Assembly: GCF_008711285.1 (NCBI RefSeq)
Contig: NZ_VXDC01000007.1
Location: 186,001 to 250,000 of the forward strand
Direction of reading: 5' to 3'
Source: Roseibium aquae
Lineage (GTDB): Bacteria > Pseudomonadota > Alphaproteobacteria > Rhizobiales > Stappiaceae
DNA length: 64,000 nucleotides
Shown here: in pieces, positions 16,866 through 24,789 of the stretch
Numbering within the stretch: the stretch's first letter is position 1
How the letters are laid out: each line of letters begins with the position of its first letter
Translations under genes and position numbers: made by a program
The notes under the pieces: model-generated
The model's database searches: none
The model's input: the letters and a program-made list of their open reading frames with translations, nothing else
What the model was told of the DNA's origin: nothing

Positions 16866-18380
16866 TCAGTTGCGCATGTAGCGCCTGAGCGCGGGGCCGG
16901 ACTGCACCATGGTGGTGGGTTCTCGTGCCTGCACCGATTGCGGCAGGGGCGAAGCTTGAACACACGTGTTGCAGCCGCAGGCCGAGTATCCCGGCCAGGC
17001 GGGCGGAGACTGATTGGTCCAGGAACCGACCCAGCCGCCGGCGGCTTGGCACAGGGGCGTGCAGATTGCCGGTGCCTGGGAATTGTTCCCCGGATAGGTT
17101 GTGCTTGCCAGATCGCAATGGCCTGAAAAGGCGCCCAGCACGGCGCTCTGGACGGTGCCGCCAAACGCGTGGAAGGTCGCCCGGTTGGTGGTTGGCATGC
17201 TGACCAGCTCGGTCGGTTTCGCATTCAGGATATCCGACATTTGCCCATAAAGCGGATCAACCGAACTCAACGCATTGAGCACACTCGTGCGGGCGGGGAA
17301 CAGATAGGACAGTTCCCCGGTGGGCGGCGCAATGGCGTTCTGCATCGTGGCCTGTTCCGTCATGATATTCGCCAGCACAAACGGCAGTGTTCCGTTGTTG
17401 GCCAGGAACGGGGACTGGTCGTTCACCCCCACGACATCGGCATAAAACATGTTCGGAGTGTTGGTGTTGTCGGTCCAGGGGAAGGCGCGGAGCTGCAGGT
17501 TCTGGCGGGTGGTGTCCGACATTTGCGACATGCTTTCGGAGAACCCGATGGAGGTGCGGCCATATCCCTCGCTGAAATACCCGGCCCGGACATATTGGTC
17601 CTCCACACCCTGCAAAGGCGGAACAGCGCCTGTCAACGCATTGTAGTAGCTGGATGTTTCAGAAATTCCAGCCAGCGATTGGATGATCGACTGGTCAAGC
17701 TGGGTCATTGACGGCCAGTTGCCGGTGTCCAGGTAGCCCTTGATCATGTAGTTGACGCCGATGGTCGTTTTGCCCGACATGTTCATCATCGCGCCGGACA
17801 TGCCGAAGGGCACCGGGCTGATATAGATGCCGTCGGTGTTCACGGCTTCGAAATCCGAAAGGGTTGTCACCCCGGCCATCCCCGCATCACCGGTCCGGTA
17901 GAACATGATGTTCGTGCATCCGAGCATCGGCAGCGCATACATGTCGTTGTTGGGAAGCTTCAAGGCGGCGTCCGCGTAGGGCACGAAGTCCGATGCGTTC
18001 GTGATCTGGGCGGCCGGGATCTGTGTGGTCTGGGTCTTCCAGTACTCCAGATACATGGCGTCATAGACAAACACGTCGATCGGAACCTGGGTGCCGCTGC
18101 CATTGGTATAGACCGGATCGGAGCCATAGCCGCCGTCCCAGATGTTTTCATCGGCGATCAGATAGAGTTTTTCCGTTTGTCCCGCGGATTGCCAGGCCGC
18201 GCAGATGGCCGACGTGAAAGCGCCCATGTCCGGGACGTAGGGATAGACGGCGGCCGTGATGCAGGTCTCGCCATCGGTGCAGATCGCATCGCAGTTTTGC
18301 GCCGAGGCCGGGGATACGAAGAGGACGGCCGCAATCAGCACGCCTTTCGAAATCAAGATGTTTCGGAAATGCTTTGGCAT
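16866..18380 (-). CDS. Secreted thiaminase I (thiamine pyridinylase) homologue with Cys-rich C-terminal tail
   Basis: The 504-residue precursor has a Sec signal peptide ending at ASA-27. Residues about 40-415 resemble thiaminase I, which has a periplasmic-binding-protein fold and swaps the thiazole of thiamine for a base. Shared blocks are AVYPYVPD, LPMLGCTNIMFYR with the expected nucleophile C155, SEGYGRTSIGFSES with the expected catalytic Glu, MFYADVVGVN and LFPARTSVLNAL. A tail after residue 420 has six Cys and reads CTPLCQAAGGWVGSW, then SACGC. This recalls the short mannan-binding (MVL-type) module, but that is from memory. AGGAGGG precedes the ATG at 18380. No thiamine gene is adjacent. 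Confidence 0.8.
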   Translation of the reverse strand: MPKHFRNILISKGVLIAAVLFVSPASAQNCDAICTDGETCITAAVYPYVPDMGAFTSAICAAWQSAGQTEKLYLIADENIWDGGYGSDPVYTNGSGTQVPIDVFVYDAMYLEYWKTQTTQIPAAQITNASDFVPYADAALKLPNNDMYALPMLGCTNIMFYRTGDAGMAGVTTLSDFEAVNTDGIYISPVPFGMSGAMMNMSGKTTIGVNYMIKGYLDTGNWPSMTQLDQSIIQSLAGISETSSYYNALTGAVPPLQGVEDQYVRAGYFSEGYGRTSIGFSESMSQMSDTTRQNLQLRAFPWTDNTNTPNMFYADVVGVNDQSPFLANNGTLPFVLANIMTEQATMQNAIAPPTGELSYLFPARTSVLNALSSVDPLYGQMSDILNAKPTELVSMPTTNRATFHAFGGTVQSAVLGAFSGHCDLASTTYPGNNSQAPAICTPLCQAAGGWVGSWTNQSPPAWPGYSACGCNTCVQASPLPQSVQAREPTTMVQSGPALRRYMRN

Positions 18381-18495
18381 GGCTTGCCCTCCTGACAATG
18401 TGCGTCCGGATGACTCTTGCATGATGCCGCTAGGGTATGCAATTTCAAATTTAAAGAAAAAAATTTACACGCAAAATGAGAGGTGGGCCCAGGAA

Positions 18496-18526
18496 CAAAA
18501 AACACGGCCCGTCTGGGGCCGCGTTT
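18496..18526 (-). terminator. Terminator downstream of bacterioferritin
   Basis: On the minus strand AAACGCGGCC and GGCCGTGTTT pair around a short loop and run into TTTTTTG. It begins about 45 nt past the bfr stop and lies between bfr and the thiaminase gene start. Confidence 0.75.
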
Positions 18527-18535
18527 CCCGTCAGA

Positions 18536-18569
18536 TCAATTGGGGCGATCCGTCAATTGGGGCGATCCG
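18536..18569. repeat. Exact 17-bp tandem duplication
   Basis: TCAATTGGGGCGATCCG occurs twice head to tail (18536-18552 and 18553-18569) directly after the bfr stop codon at 18572. It looks like a recent slippage duplication and is not obviously functional. Confidence 0.9.
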
Positions 18570-18571
18570 GC

Positions 18572-19057
18572 TTATTCCGCTTCGTCCGCCGGTGCAGCGT
18601 TCAAAAGGCCATAGCGCTCTTCGCCGATCTTCTCGAGTAGCTCGAGCTGGGTCTCCAGAAAGTCGATATGACCTTCTTCGTCCTGAAGAAGCTCTTCGAA
18701 GATCTTCATGGTGACGATGTCGCCTTCCTCGCGGCAGATTTCTCGCGACTTGGAATAGGACGCGCGGGCGTCGTATTCGCCGGCCAGATCACACTCGAGC
18801 ACTTCCTTCACATTCTGCCCGATGCGCAAAGGGGCAAGTGTCTGCATGTTCGGGTGGCCTTCGAGGAAAATGATCCGGTCGGTGATCTTGTCCGCGTGAT
18901 GCATCTCTTCGATTGACTCTTCACGCTCTTTCTTCGCCAAACGCGCGTAGCCCCAATCGGACAGGAGGCGGTAGTGCAACCAGTATTGGTTGATTGCCCC
19001 AAGCTCCAAAAACAGCGCCTCATTGAGGCGTTCGATAACTTTTTCACTACCCTTCAT
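18572..19057 (-). CDS. bfr: Bacterioferritin
   Basis: The 161-residue subunit belongs to the 24-mer iron-storage shell. All ferroxidase ligands are in canonical positions: E18, E51, H54, E94, E127 and H130. The haem-bridging methionine M52 is present (EEMHHADK), so it is a haem-binding bacterioferritin. The C-terminus (APADEAE) is a short acidic tail. An Irr-type iron-control element lies about 40-60 nt upstream of the start. This suggests iron-dependent transcription as in other Hyphomicrobiales. The gene is monocistronic, with a terminator on each side. Confidence 0.97.
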   Translation of the reverse strand: MKGSEKVIERLNEALFLELGAINQYWLHYRLLSDWGYARLAKKEREESIEEMHHADKITDRIIFLEGHPNMQTLAPLRIGQNVKEVLECDLAGEYDARASYSKSREICREEGDIVTMKIFEELLQDEEGHIDFLETQLELLEKIGEERYGLLNAAPADEAE

Positions 19058-19098
19058 GGCGACCGGCTCCGTTGTTCCAGGATCAATATGTGGCCCAG

Positions 19099-19116
19099 TT
19101 TAGAACTATTCTACTT
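19099..19116 (-). promoter_or_regulatory. Irr-type iron control element (ICE box) upstream of bfr
   Basis: TTTAGAACTATTCTACTT contains TTTAGAA-N3-TTCTA, a close match to the palindromic TTTAGAA-N3-TTCTAAA element bound by Irr in Rhizobiales (consensus recalled from the literature). It is centred about 50 nt upstream of the bfr ATG, so a bound regulator would overlap or adjoin the promoter. bfr is a known Irr target in relatives. Confidence 0.7.
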
Positions 19117-19160
19117 TGCGCGTCCATCCCCGGATCACTCCATGGGGCAAAAAGGTGGGT

Positions 19161-19195
19161 AAAAAAAATCCGCCGCGGGAGCGGCGGACCTTTTT
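19161..19195 (-). terminator. Terminator downstream of the fasciclin gene (possibly bidirectional)
   Basis: TCCGCCGC (19169-19176) and GCGGCGGA (19181-19188) form an 8-bp stem with a GGGA loop. On the minus strand it runs into TTTTTTTT; on the plus strand it is followed by CCTTTTT. It ends the fasciclin transcript 50 nt past its stop. Confidence 0.9.
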
Positions 19196-19239
19196 CAGCG
19201 GCGATCCGACAGGGCGCGCCACCTGGGTGACCCCGGGCT

Positions 19240-19722
19240 TTAAGAGGCGGGCAGGATGACCGTGTCGATGACGTGGATCACGCCATTCGTTGCTTCGATG
19301 TCGGCGGTCACAACCGTGGCATCGTTGATCTTCACGCCGTCGGTGGCATTGACGGCAATAGTGCTGCCCTCGACGGTGGCGACATCCATGGACTTCCCGG
19401 CAATGTCGGAGGACATCACTTTGCCCGGCACCACGTGATAGGTGAGGATCTTGACGAGCTGATCCTTGTTTTCCGGCTTCAGAAGGTCTGCCACGGTGCC
19501 TTCGGGAAGCTTGGCGAACGCCTCGTCCGTCGGTGCGAAGACGGTGAACGGACCGTCGCCCTTCAGGGTCTCGACCAAATCGGCGGCCTGAACCGCTGCC
19601 ACCAGCGTCTGGAACGTTCCGGCGTCCACGGCCGTATCCACGATGTCCTTTTCAGCCGCCTTTGCGACAGAAAGAGGCACAACCATCAACAGTGCGATAG
19701 CCAGTTTCTTGAAGAATGTCAT
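19240..19722 (-). CDS. Secreted fasciclin (FAS1) domain protein
   Basis: The 160-residue protein has a Sec signal peptide ([18 protein letters not shown]) and a single FAS1 domain. The conserved blocks are [17 protein letters not shown] (H1-like region), [14 protein letters not shown] (YH motif) and the closing [15 protein letters not shown] (H2 region). FAS1 domains mediate adhesion or protein interaction; in alphaproteobacteria single-domain versions are periplasmic or surface proteins, some linked to symbiosis or envelope stress. No enzymatic role is expected. The gene is monocistronic with its own terminator and is divergent from the membrane protein gene at 20042. Confidence 0.93.
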   Translation of the reverse strand: MTFFKKLAIALLMVVPLSVAKAAEKDIVDTAVDAGTFQTLVAAVQAADLVETLKGDGPFTVFAPTDEAFAKLPEGTVADLLKPENKDQLVKILTYHVVPGKVMSSDIAGKSMDVATVEGSTIAVNATDGVKINDATVVTADIEATNGVIHVIDTVILPAS

Positions 19723-20002
19723 TGAAGTCTCCCAGATTAAATTGTCTGCAAGTCTGCAAGGTCAAGCGCCACGCGAACTAAACAATAAGTAAGCGTGCCT
19801 GGCTTGTTGGTTTGCGCCTTGCTTACGGGGCTGGGAAACAGGCGGATCGTTCGATTGCGGCTTATTAATAAAAATTAATATTGTGATCTGAAAGCAAAAA
19901 AGGACCTTCCCGCCCAAGGGGAGAACAGGCTGCAAGAACCCGTGTCCCGGGTGGGATGGAGCTTGGCCGGGACCGGTTTGATGCAGATCATGGCACGAAT
20001 TC

Positions 20003-20026
20003 TTATATTCAGAAAAATGAATATAA
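20003..20026 (+). promoter_or_regulatory. Palindromic operator-like site before the membrane protein gene
   Basis: TTATATTCA and TGAATATAA are perfectly inverted around a 6-nt centre (20003-20026). They lie only 3 nt before the ribosome-binding site AAGGAGA and 15 nt before the ATG. AT-rich ATATTCA-N6-TGAATAT palindromes are typical of ArsR/SmtB-family repressors. No such regulator gene is in the window. A RNA hairpin is possible but would be weak. Confidence 0.6.
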
Positions 20027-20041
20027 AGAAAGGAGACAGTC

Positions 20042-21256
20042 ATGCTTCTCGCGCTTCCGAACTTGGGCGAACGCTACTCGCCGCTCTACTTCCTGGCCGC
20101 TCTCGGAGCGGGCGGTTTGATGGTCACGTTCTTCATGTATCTCATGTTCTGGGTGCCGCACCCCGGCCAGCCGGTGCCCGTGTTCGAGGACATCGCCGCT
20201 GCCCTGGCCGCCGGGCCGATGCCACTGAAAGCGGCGGTCGCAATCGCTTGGGCCGGCATCCTGTTTTTCGCCTATCTGCATGTGCGCCTGCTGGTCTGGA
20301 ACCTGCGGCAATACACACGTTTCCGGGCGACAAACGCTTACAAGACGCTGGTTTCCGGCAATGGTGAAACCCAGCTGATGGCGATCCCCCTGACCCTGGC
20401 CATGACCATCAATGGCGGGTTCATTCTCGGCCTCGTTTTTGTGCCCGGGCTATGGACCGTGGTTGAATACCTGTTCCCGTTGGCCCTGCTTGCCTTCCTC
20501 GGGGTGGGCTGGTTCGCATTCCGCCTGCTTGGCGCATTCTTCGCCCGTGTGCTGACGCAGGGCGGGTTCGACTGCGCGGTCAACAACAGCTTCGCGCAGC
20601 TGCTTCCGGCTTTCGCGCTGGCCATGATCGGGGTCGGGCTCGCAGCCCCGGCCGCAATGAGCGATACCCAGCTGGTCGCGGGTTTGAGCTACATCGCTTC
20701 GACCTTCTTCATCGTCTCGGCGGTGGTGCTGGGAAGTGTCGCGCTGTTTCTGGGGTTCCGCTCCATGCTGGAGAATGGGGCGAGCCCCGAAGCCGCTCCC
20801 ACGCTTTGGGTCGCTATCCCCATCGCCACGGTGATTTCCATAGCGTTGATGCGCCAGGAACACGGCCTGCATGTCCATTTCGACGCGCATGCGGCGGCCG
20901 CGGCCAACTTCACCATGCTCACGCAGATGCTCGCCCTGCAGCTTCTGTTTGCGCTTCTGGGGGCGGCCGTCCTGAAACGGATCGGCTATTTCGGATCCTA
21001 CGTCTTTGGGCCGAAGACGTCCGCTGGATCCTATGCCCTGGTTTGCCCGGGTGTCGCCCTGTCCGTGCTGTTGCACTTCTACATCAACAAGGGGCTCGTG
21101 GAGGTCGGGCTGGTGGAACAGTTCTCCGCCGGGTATTGGGCGATGACGGCCTTTGCGATTGGTCTGCAAGTCGCCACCATCGTGCTGGTCTTCAAGCTGA
21201 ACGCCAAGCACTTTGCTTCCGGGCACATGGAGCCCGCCATGTCGCCCGCGCGGTAA
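20042..21256 (+). CDS. Polytopic membrane protein, TsoY-like or TDT-like family
   Basis: The 404-residue protein has about ten hydrophobic helices, starting with YSPLYFLAALGAGGLMVTFFMYLMFW. The N-terminal LGERYSPLYFLAALGAGGL and the following PHPGQPVP match my memory of the TsoY membrane family, related to the tellurite-resistance/dicarboxylate (TehA/SLAC1) transporters. A conserved-looking HGLHVHFDAHA segment lies in the second half and could be functional (metal or anion). The substrate is unknown. The operator-like palindrome before it suggests induction by a small ligand or metal. Start at ATG 20042 after AAGGAGA. Confidence 0.65.
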   Translation: MLLALPNLGERYSPLYFLAALGAGGLMVTFFMYLMFWVPHPGQPVPVFEDIAAALAAGPMPLKAAVAIAWAGILFFAYLHVRLLVWNLRQYTRFRATNAYKTLVSGNGETQLMAIPLTLAMTINGGFILGLVFVPGLWTVVEYLFPLALLAFLGVGWFAFRLLGAFFARVLTQGGFDCAVNNSFAQLLPAFALAMIGVGLAAPAAMSDTQLVAGLSYIASTFFIVSAVVLGSVALFLGFRSMLENGASPEAAPTLWVAIPIATVISIALMRQEHGLHVHFDAHAAAAANFTMLTQMLALQLLFALLGAAVLKRIGYFGSYVFGPKTSAGSYALVCPGVALSVLLHFYINKGLVEVGLVEQFSAGYWAMTAFAIGLQVATIVLVFKLNAKHFASGHMEPAMSPAR

Positions 21257-21400
21257 GGCACGGAAGGGGTGCGGTTGGCGGCCATGTCCAGCCACCAGCG
21301 GAGGGCCGATACCCCCTGCTGCCGGAACGGGTTCAGCGGTGCCGGATCGGGATCGATTGAGTACCCGAAGCTGATCGCTTCTTCAGTTGCTGGGCATCTT

Positions 21401-21424
21401 CGGGCGTCTTTGACAAGACGCCCG
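21401..21424. terminator. Perfect hairpin at the convergence of two genes
   Basis: CGGGCGTCTT and AAGACGCCCG form a 10-bp stem with a TGAC tetraloop between the plus-strand membrane protein gene and the minus-strand oxygenase gene. There is only a weak T-tract (GTGCTTT) on the plus side. It probably ends one or both transcripts. Confidence 0.6.
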
Positions 21425-21429
21425 GTGCT

Positions 21430-21978
21430 TTAGCGGAATTGTGGTCCGTGGCACCAGCAGGTGAGGGAGTGGCGCGTTCCCCGGGTGACCGGGGTCACGC
21501 GGTGGGCAACGAAGCTGGCAAACAGGGTTGCCGACCCTTCCTCCCGGTCGGCGGCGCGGGGCGACCCACCCACGGAGGTTTCAAGATCGCCGCCGTCGTA
21601 GGAGGCGGCATCACTCAATTGGGCCACGATGGTCAGTTTGCGCTGGCGTGCCAGCGGGCCGTCTCCGATGTCGGAATGCCAGTCGTAATGCCCCTCATCG
21701 GTTTGATGGTAGGCGGCAACCTGAAGCCGTTCCTTGAAATCCGTGATATCGAACTGAAACCGCTCCCGATTGGCGATCGCGACAGCGTCAACGATCTTGT
21801 CCATCACCCAGCCGGCGTCGCCCCGGTCGTCCAGCCATGAGATGTCCGCCCGGCGGATGTTGTGCTCCCGAACGCCGCCGACAAGGCCGCCCTGTTTCTG
21901 GCGCGACGCTTCGCTCAAGGCGATGATCGCCCGTGTTTGCTCTGGATTGAACAGTTTCGAGAGGGTGTGGGTGAACAT
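21430..21978 (-). CDS. 2-oxoglutarate/Fe(II)-dependent oxygenase (prolyl-hydroxylase-like)
   Basis: The protein of about 182 residues has the double-stranded beta-helix oxygenase pattern. The iron-binding H-x-D is in DWHSDIG, the distal His in FVAHRVTPV, and the 2OG-binding Arg in TRGTRHSLTCW. The ending SLTCWCHGP is typical of the PKHD/SM-20 group of small bacterial hydroxylases. The substrate is unknown. I place the start at ATG 21978 (MFTHTLSKLFNPEQ) because the upstream open frame passes through an inverted repeat. It lies about 117 nt downstream of mutY on the same strand and may be co-transcribed. Confidence 0.82.
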   Translation of the reverse strand: MFTHTLSKLFNPEQTRAIIALSEASRQKQGGLVGGVREHNIRRADISWLDDRGDAGWVMDKIVDAVAIANRERFQFDITDFKERLQVAAYHQTDEGHYDWHSDIGDGPLARQRKLTIVAQLSDAASYDGGDLETSVGGSPRAADREEGSATLFASFVAHRVTPVTRGTRHSLTCWCHGPQFR

Positions 21979-22002
21979 GTTTGACCGCTTTCCCGCAGAC
22001 AA

Positions 22003-22041
22003 ATGAACCGGCCGCTCCAATAGGGCTAAAGGCCGGTTCAT
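22003..22041 (-). repeat. 11-bp inverted repeat upstream of the oxygenase gene
   Basis: ATGAACCGGCC (22003-22013) is perfectly inverted as GGCCGGTTCAT (22031-22041) with 17 nt between, placed 25-63 nt upstream of the chosen oxygenase start and 55 nt after the mutY stop. It could be an operator, an attenuating hairpin or an mRNA-processing site in the mutY-oxygenase transcript. Confidence 0.7.
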
Positions 22042-22095
22042 TGCAACTGGGAAACACAGCCGGCGAACAAAGTCCCGAACGCCGGGGCGTCCGGC

Positions 22096-23169
22096 TCACA
22101 CCTCGTCCCCCAAGGCTTCCGCAAGCACTTTGCGCATCACGGTCGGCAGGGCTTCGTCGCCGAGTGTCCCCCGGTCGGCCCACCAGCTGCCGTCCTCGGG
22201 CCGGTCGGCGGCGGGAACCTGGGCCCGCCAGACCGTCAGGATCAGATGGAAATGGGTGAACGTGTGCCGAACGGGTGTGGTGTGCCGGCGCCAATCTGCC
22301 GTCAGGGGCGCGTGCGACAGCGCGGCGGCGGCGTCGAAACCCTCTTGCCATTCCGAGCCCGGCACTTCCGTCATGCCTCCCAGCAGCCCCCGGGGCGGGC
22401 GCCGGCGCAGCAGGACCGAGCCGTCGGCGCTGTTGATGGCGACGAAAGCCGCGCCCTCCCGTGTCGGCTTGTCCTTTTTGGGAGCCTTGTTCGGCAGGGT
22501 TTCTGCAAGGCCCGAGGCCCGCGCCGAACAGGAGCCGGTCCAGGGGCAAATCGCGCAGGCCGGCCGCTTCGGGGTGCATATCGTGGCGCCAAGGTCCATC
22601 ACCGCCTGGGCGAAATCGCCGGGCCGGTCCGCCGGCGTGAGATCCGCCATTGCCGCCCGGATCTCCGGCTTGGCCGCGGGCAAGGGGGTTGTGATCGCAT
22701 GGAAGCGGCTCAGGACCCGTTCCACATTTCCATCCACAACCGGCGCGGGGCGGTCAAACGCGATGGCGGCAATCGCTGCGGCCGTGTAGGGGCCGATCCC
22801 GGGAAGGGCCAGCAATCCGTCCTCTGTGTCCGGAAAAACGCCGCCAAGGTCGTTCGCAACGATCTGTGCGCATTTTTTCAGGTTGCGGGCGCGCGAATAA
22901 TATCCAAGCCCGGCCCAGGCTTTCATGACATCCTCGTCGTCCGCCGCGGCAAGATCACGGACGGTGGGCCAAAGCCGGACGAATTTTTCGAAGTAATCCT
23001 TGACCGCGGCCACCGTGGTTTGCTGCAGCATCACTTCCGACAGCCAGATCTGATAGGGATCCGGCACGATGCCGCATTGGCGGTCGCGCGGAGAGACGCG
23101 CCAGGGCAACGACCGGGCATGCCGGTCGTACCAATTCAGAAGGTCAACGGTTGAAGTGGTCGCGCGCAT
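22096..23169 (-). CDS. mutY: A/G-specific adenine DNA glycosylase
   Basis: The 357-residue enzyme excises adenine mispaired with 8-oxoguanine. The helix-hairpin-helix LPGIGPYTAAAI, the catalytic Asp in VVDGNVERVLSR and the SEVMLQQTTV segment with the catalytic Glu are present. The iron-sulfur loop shows four Cys with C-X6-C-X2-C-X5-C spacing (CTPKRPACAIC, then C). A C-terminal NUDIX-like 8-oxoG recognition domain follows (about 235-350; RRPPRGLLGGMTEVPGSEW). The start is ATG 23169; the frame is open 26 codons further. It is divergent from the DUF721 gene, an order common in Hyphomicrobiales. Confidence 0.96.
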   Translation of the reverse strand: MRATTSTVDLLNWYDRHARSLPWRVSPRDRQCGIVPDPYQIWLSEVMLQQTTVAAVKDYFEKFVRLWPTVRDLAAADDEDVMKAWAGLGYYSRARNLKKCAQIVANDLGGVFPDTEDGLLALPGIGPYTAAAIAAIAFDRPAPVVDGNVERVLSRFHAITTPLPAAKPEIRAAMADLTPADRPGDFAQAVMDLGATICTPKRPACAICPWTGSCSARASGLAETLPNKAPKKDKPTREGAAFVAINSADGSVLLRRRPPRGLLGGMTEVPGSEWQEGFDAAAALSHAPLTADWRRHTTPVRHTFTHFHLILTVWRAQVPAADRPEDGSWWADRGTLGDEALPTVMRKVLAEALGDEV

Positions 23170-23364
23170 CAGGGAACACCTGCCGTTTTCGGATCCGGTT
23201 GCAAGCACAGCGCCGGAAAAGACTGGGGAAAAGCATGGGAAAACCATCTCGTGATTTCCACTGGAGAAGGCAAATCTTTCTTTTGTTGCAAATGCGCGCG
23301 AATCTGCGTGGGGTGCTGGTGGTAAGGCGCGTTGCCTTTATGATCTTTTTGCGGAGGCAAGACT

Positions 23365-23895
23365 TTGACCGCGAATGCGGGACGTTCCGGGGTGCGTCGC
23401 AAGACCACACATGACCTTGCGGACCTGGTCGGCAAGGCGGTGACCCCTGCGTGCCGGAAACGCGGATTTGCGTCCCTGGATCTGTTGTCCGCCTGGCCGG
23501 ACATTGTCGGCGGCCGCTATGGCGAACGGGTGCGACCGGTCCGGTTGATCTGGCCCCGGCAGGGTCGGGACCCGGTGCCCGGCGAGCAAGATCCGGTGTG
23601 CGCGGCCACTTTGCTGGTTCATGCGGATGGCCCGACAGCGCTCTTCCTGTCCCACGAAACCGGACAGATCCTCTCCCGCATCAACGCGTTTTTCGGCTGG
23701 CAGGCCGTCGAACGGATCAAGATCGTGCAAAAGCCGGTCACCGTCAGAAAGCCGGCCGAGAAAAAAACCTTGCGTGGTCTGACGGAGGCGGAGGAAAGCG
23801 CACTGGAGGACAAGCTGTCCACGGTCGGCAACGACCGCCTGCGGGCCGCCTTGAAGAAGCTCGGGGCGCAGGTCATCGCCAAATCGGATGACTGA
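23365..23895 (+). CDS. DUF721/DciA-like protein
   Basis: The 176-residue protein has the DUF721 (DciA-type) N-terminal KH-like domain: DLADLVGKAVTPACRKRGFA, then LLSAWPDIVG, then LFLSHETGQILSRINAFFGWQAVERIKIVQ. DciA proteins load the replicative helicase in bacteria lacking DnaC. The alphaproteobacterial versions are longer and less studied, so the function is inferred. The C-terminal helical part (LTEAEESALEDKL, then LRAALKKLGAQV) is typical of the alphaproteobacterial form. The start is a TTG 7 nt after GGAGG. It lies upstream of dsbA and smc in a conserved cluster. Confidence 0.82.
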   Translation: MTANAGRSGVRRKTTHDLADLVGKAVTPACRKRGFASLDLLSAWPDIVGGRYGERVRPVRLIWPRQGRDPVPGEQDPVCAATLLVHADGPTALFLSHETGQILSRINAFFGWQAVERIKIVQKPVTVRKPAEKKTLRGLTEAEESALEDKLSTVGNDRLRAALKKLGAQVIAKSDD

Positions 23896-24063
23896 ACATG
23901 CATCCGGAGACACCGCGTCTTCACATGTGTTTGACCAGCTTTCCTTTTCCTGACCCGTTTCCTGCCATAATTTACCCGTTGAGTTGACCGGCGTCGCTCG
24001 GCGGGGCACAGATTGGCCGGTCGAAAGACACCAGATTTCAAACGTGAACAGGATGTTGATACA

Positions 24064-24699
24064 GTGACCGTATCTCGCAGGACTTTTCTCAGCGCAGCTT
24101 CCGGATTGGCTCTCACGGCCGGTGTGTTCGGCATTACCGATGCCCGGGCGCAGAGCGTGAACCCGGAAGACCTTCTGAAACCGGGTCCTCTGGGAGACAA
24201 GAGCATCGGTGACGAGAACGCGCCGGTCACGATTGTCGAATATGCGTCCATGACCTGCGGCCACTGCGCCAATTTCCACAACGAGACCTATAAGGAACTG
24301 AAGAAGCGCTATGTCGACAGCGGACAGGTGCGCTTCATCTTCCGCGAATTCCCGCTGGATGCCGTCGCTTCGGCCGCATTCATGCTCGCCCGCTGCGCAC
24401 CGGAAGACAAATATTTCGATGTCGTCGACATCATGTTCGAACAGCAGCGCGCCTGGGCCTACACGGAAAATCCCTACAATGCCCTGCTGAACTTTTCCAA
24501 GCAGATCGGATTTACACAGGAGTCCTTCGAGCAGTGCTTGACAAACCAGGACCTGCTTGACGCAGTGAATGCGGTGCGGGAGCGCGGGTCCGCCGAGTTC
24601 GGCGTCACGTCGACCCCGACCTTCTTCATCAACGGGGACAAGCACACCGGAGCGCTGTCTATTGAGGAAATGTCGAAACTCATCGAAGAGAAGCTTTGA
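24064..24699 (+). CDS. DsbA-family thiol:disulfide interchange protein
   Basis: The protein of about 211 residues starts at GTG 24064 with a twin-arginine-like signal (SRRTFLSAASGLALTAGV, cleavage near DARA). The thioredoxin fold has the CGHC active site (YASMTCGHCANFHN) and the cis-proline TSTPTFFING. It belongs to the Thioredoxin_4/DsbA-like group that in Hyphomicrobiales oxidises or isomerises envelope thiols. The frame is open to 24013, but the upstream part lacks signal features. Its place between the DUF721 gene and smc is conserved in the order. Confidence 0.9.
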   Translation: MTVSRRTFLSAASGLALTAGVFGITDARAQSVNPEDLLKPGPLGDKSIGDENAPVTIVEYASMTCGHCANFHNETYKELKKRYVDSGQVRFIFREFPLDAVASAAFMLARCAPEDKYFDVVDIMFEQQRAWAYTENPYNALLNFSKQIGFTQESFEQCLTNQDLLDAVNAVRERGSAEFGVTSTPTFFINGDKHTGALSIEEMSKLIEEKL

Positions 24700-24789
24700 C
24701 GCCGGCGCGCTGCACAGCCGTCCGGCCGCTTCGGTCGTGAGTTTCAAACACGCTGACAGGGCGCGTCTTTCCGCGGGGAGGGCGCGCCC

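Noticed and set aside
18536-18569. Attachment site or short regularly spaced array
   Set aside because: Only two tandem 17-bp copies without spacers, with no integrase or Cas gene in the window. It is a simple duplication.
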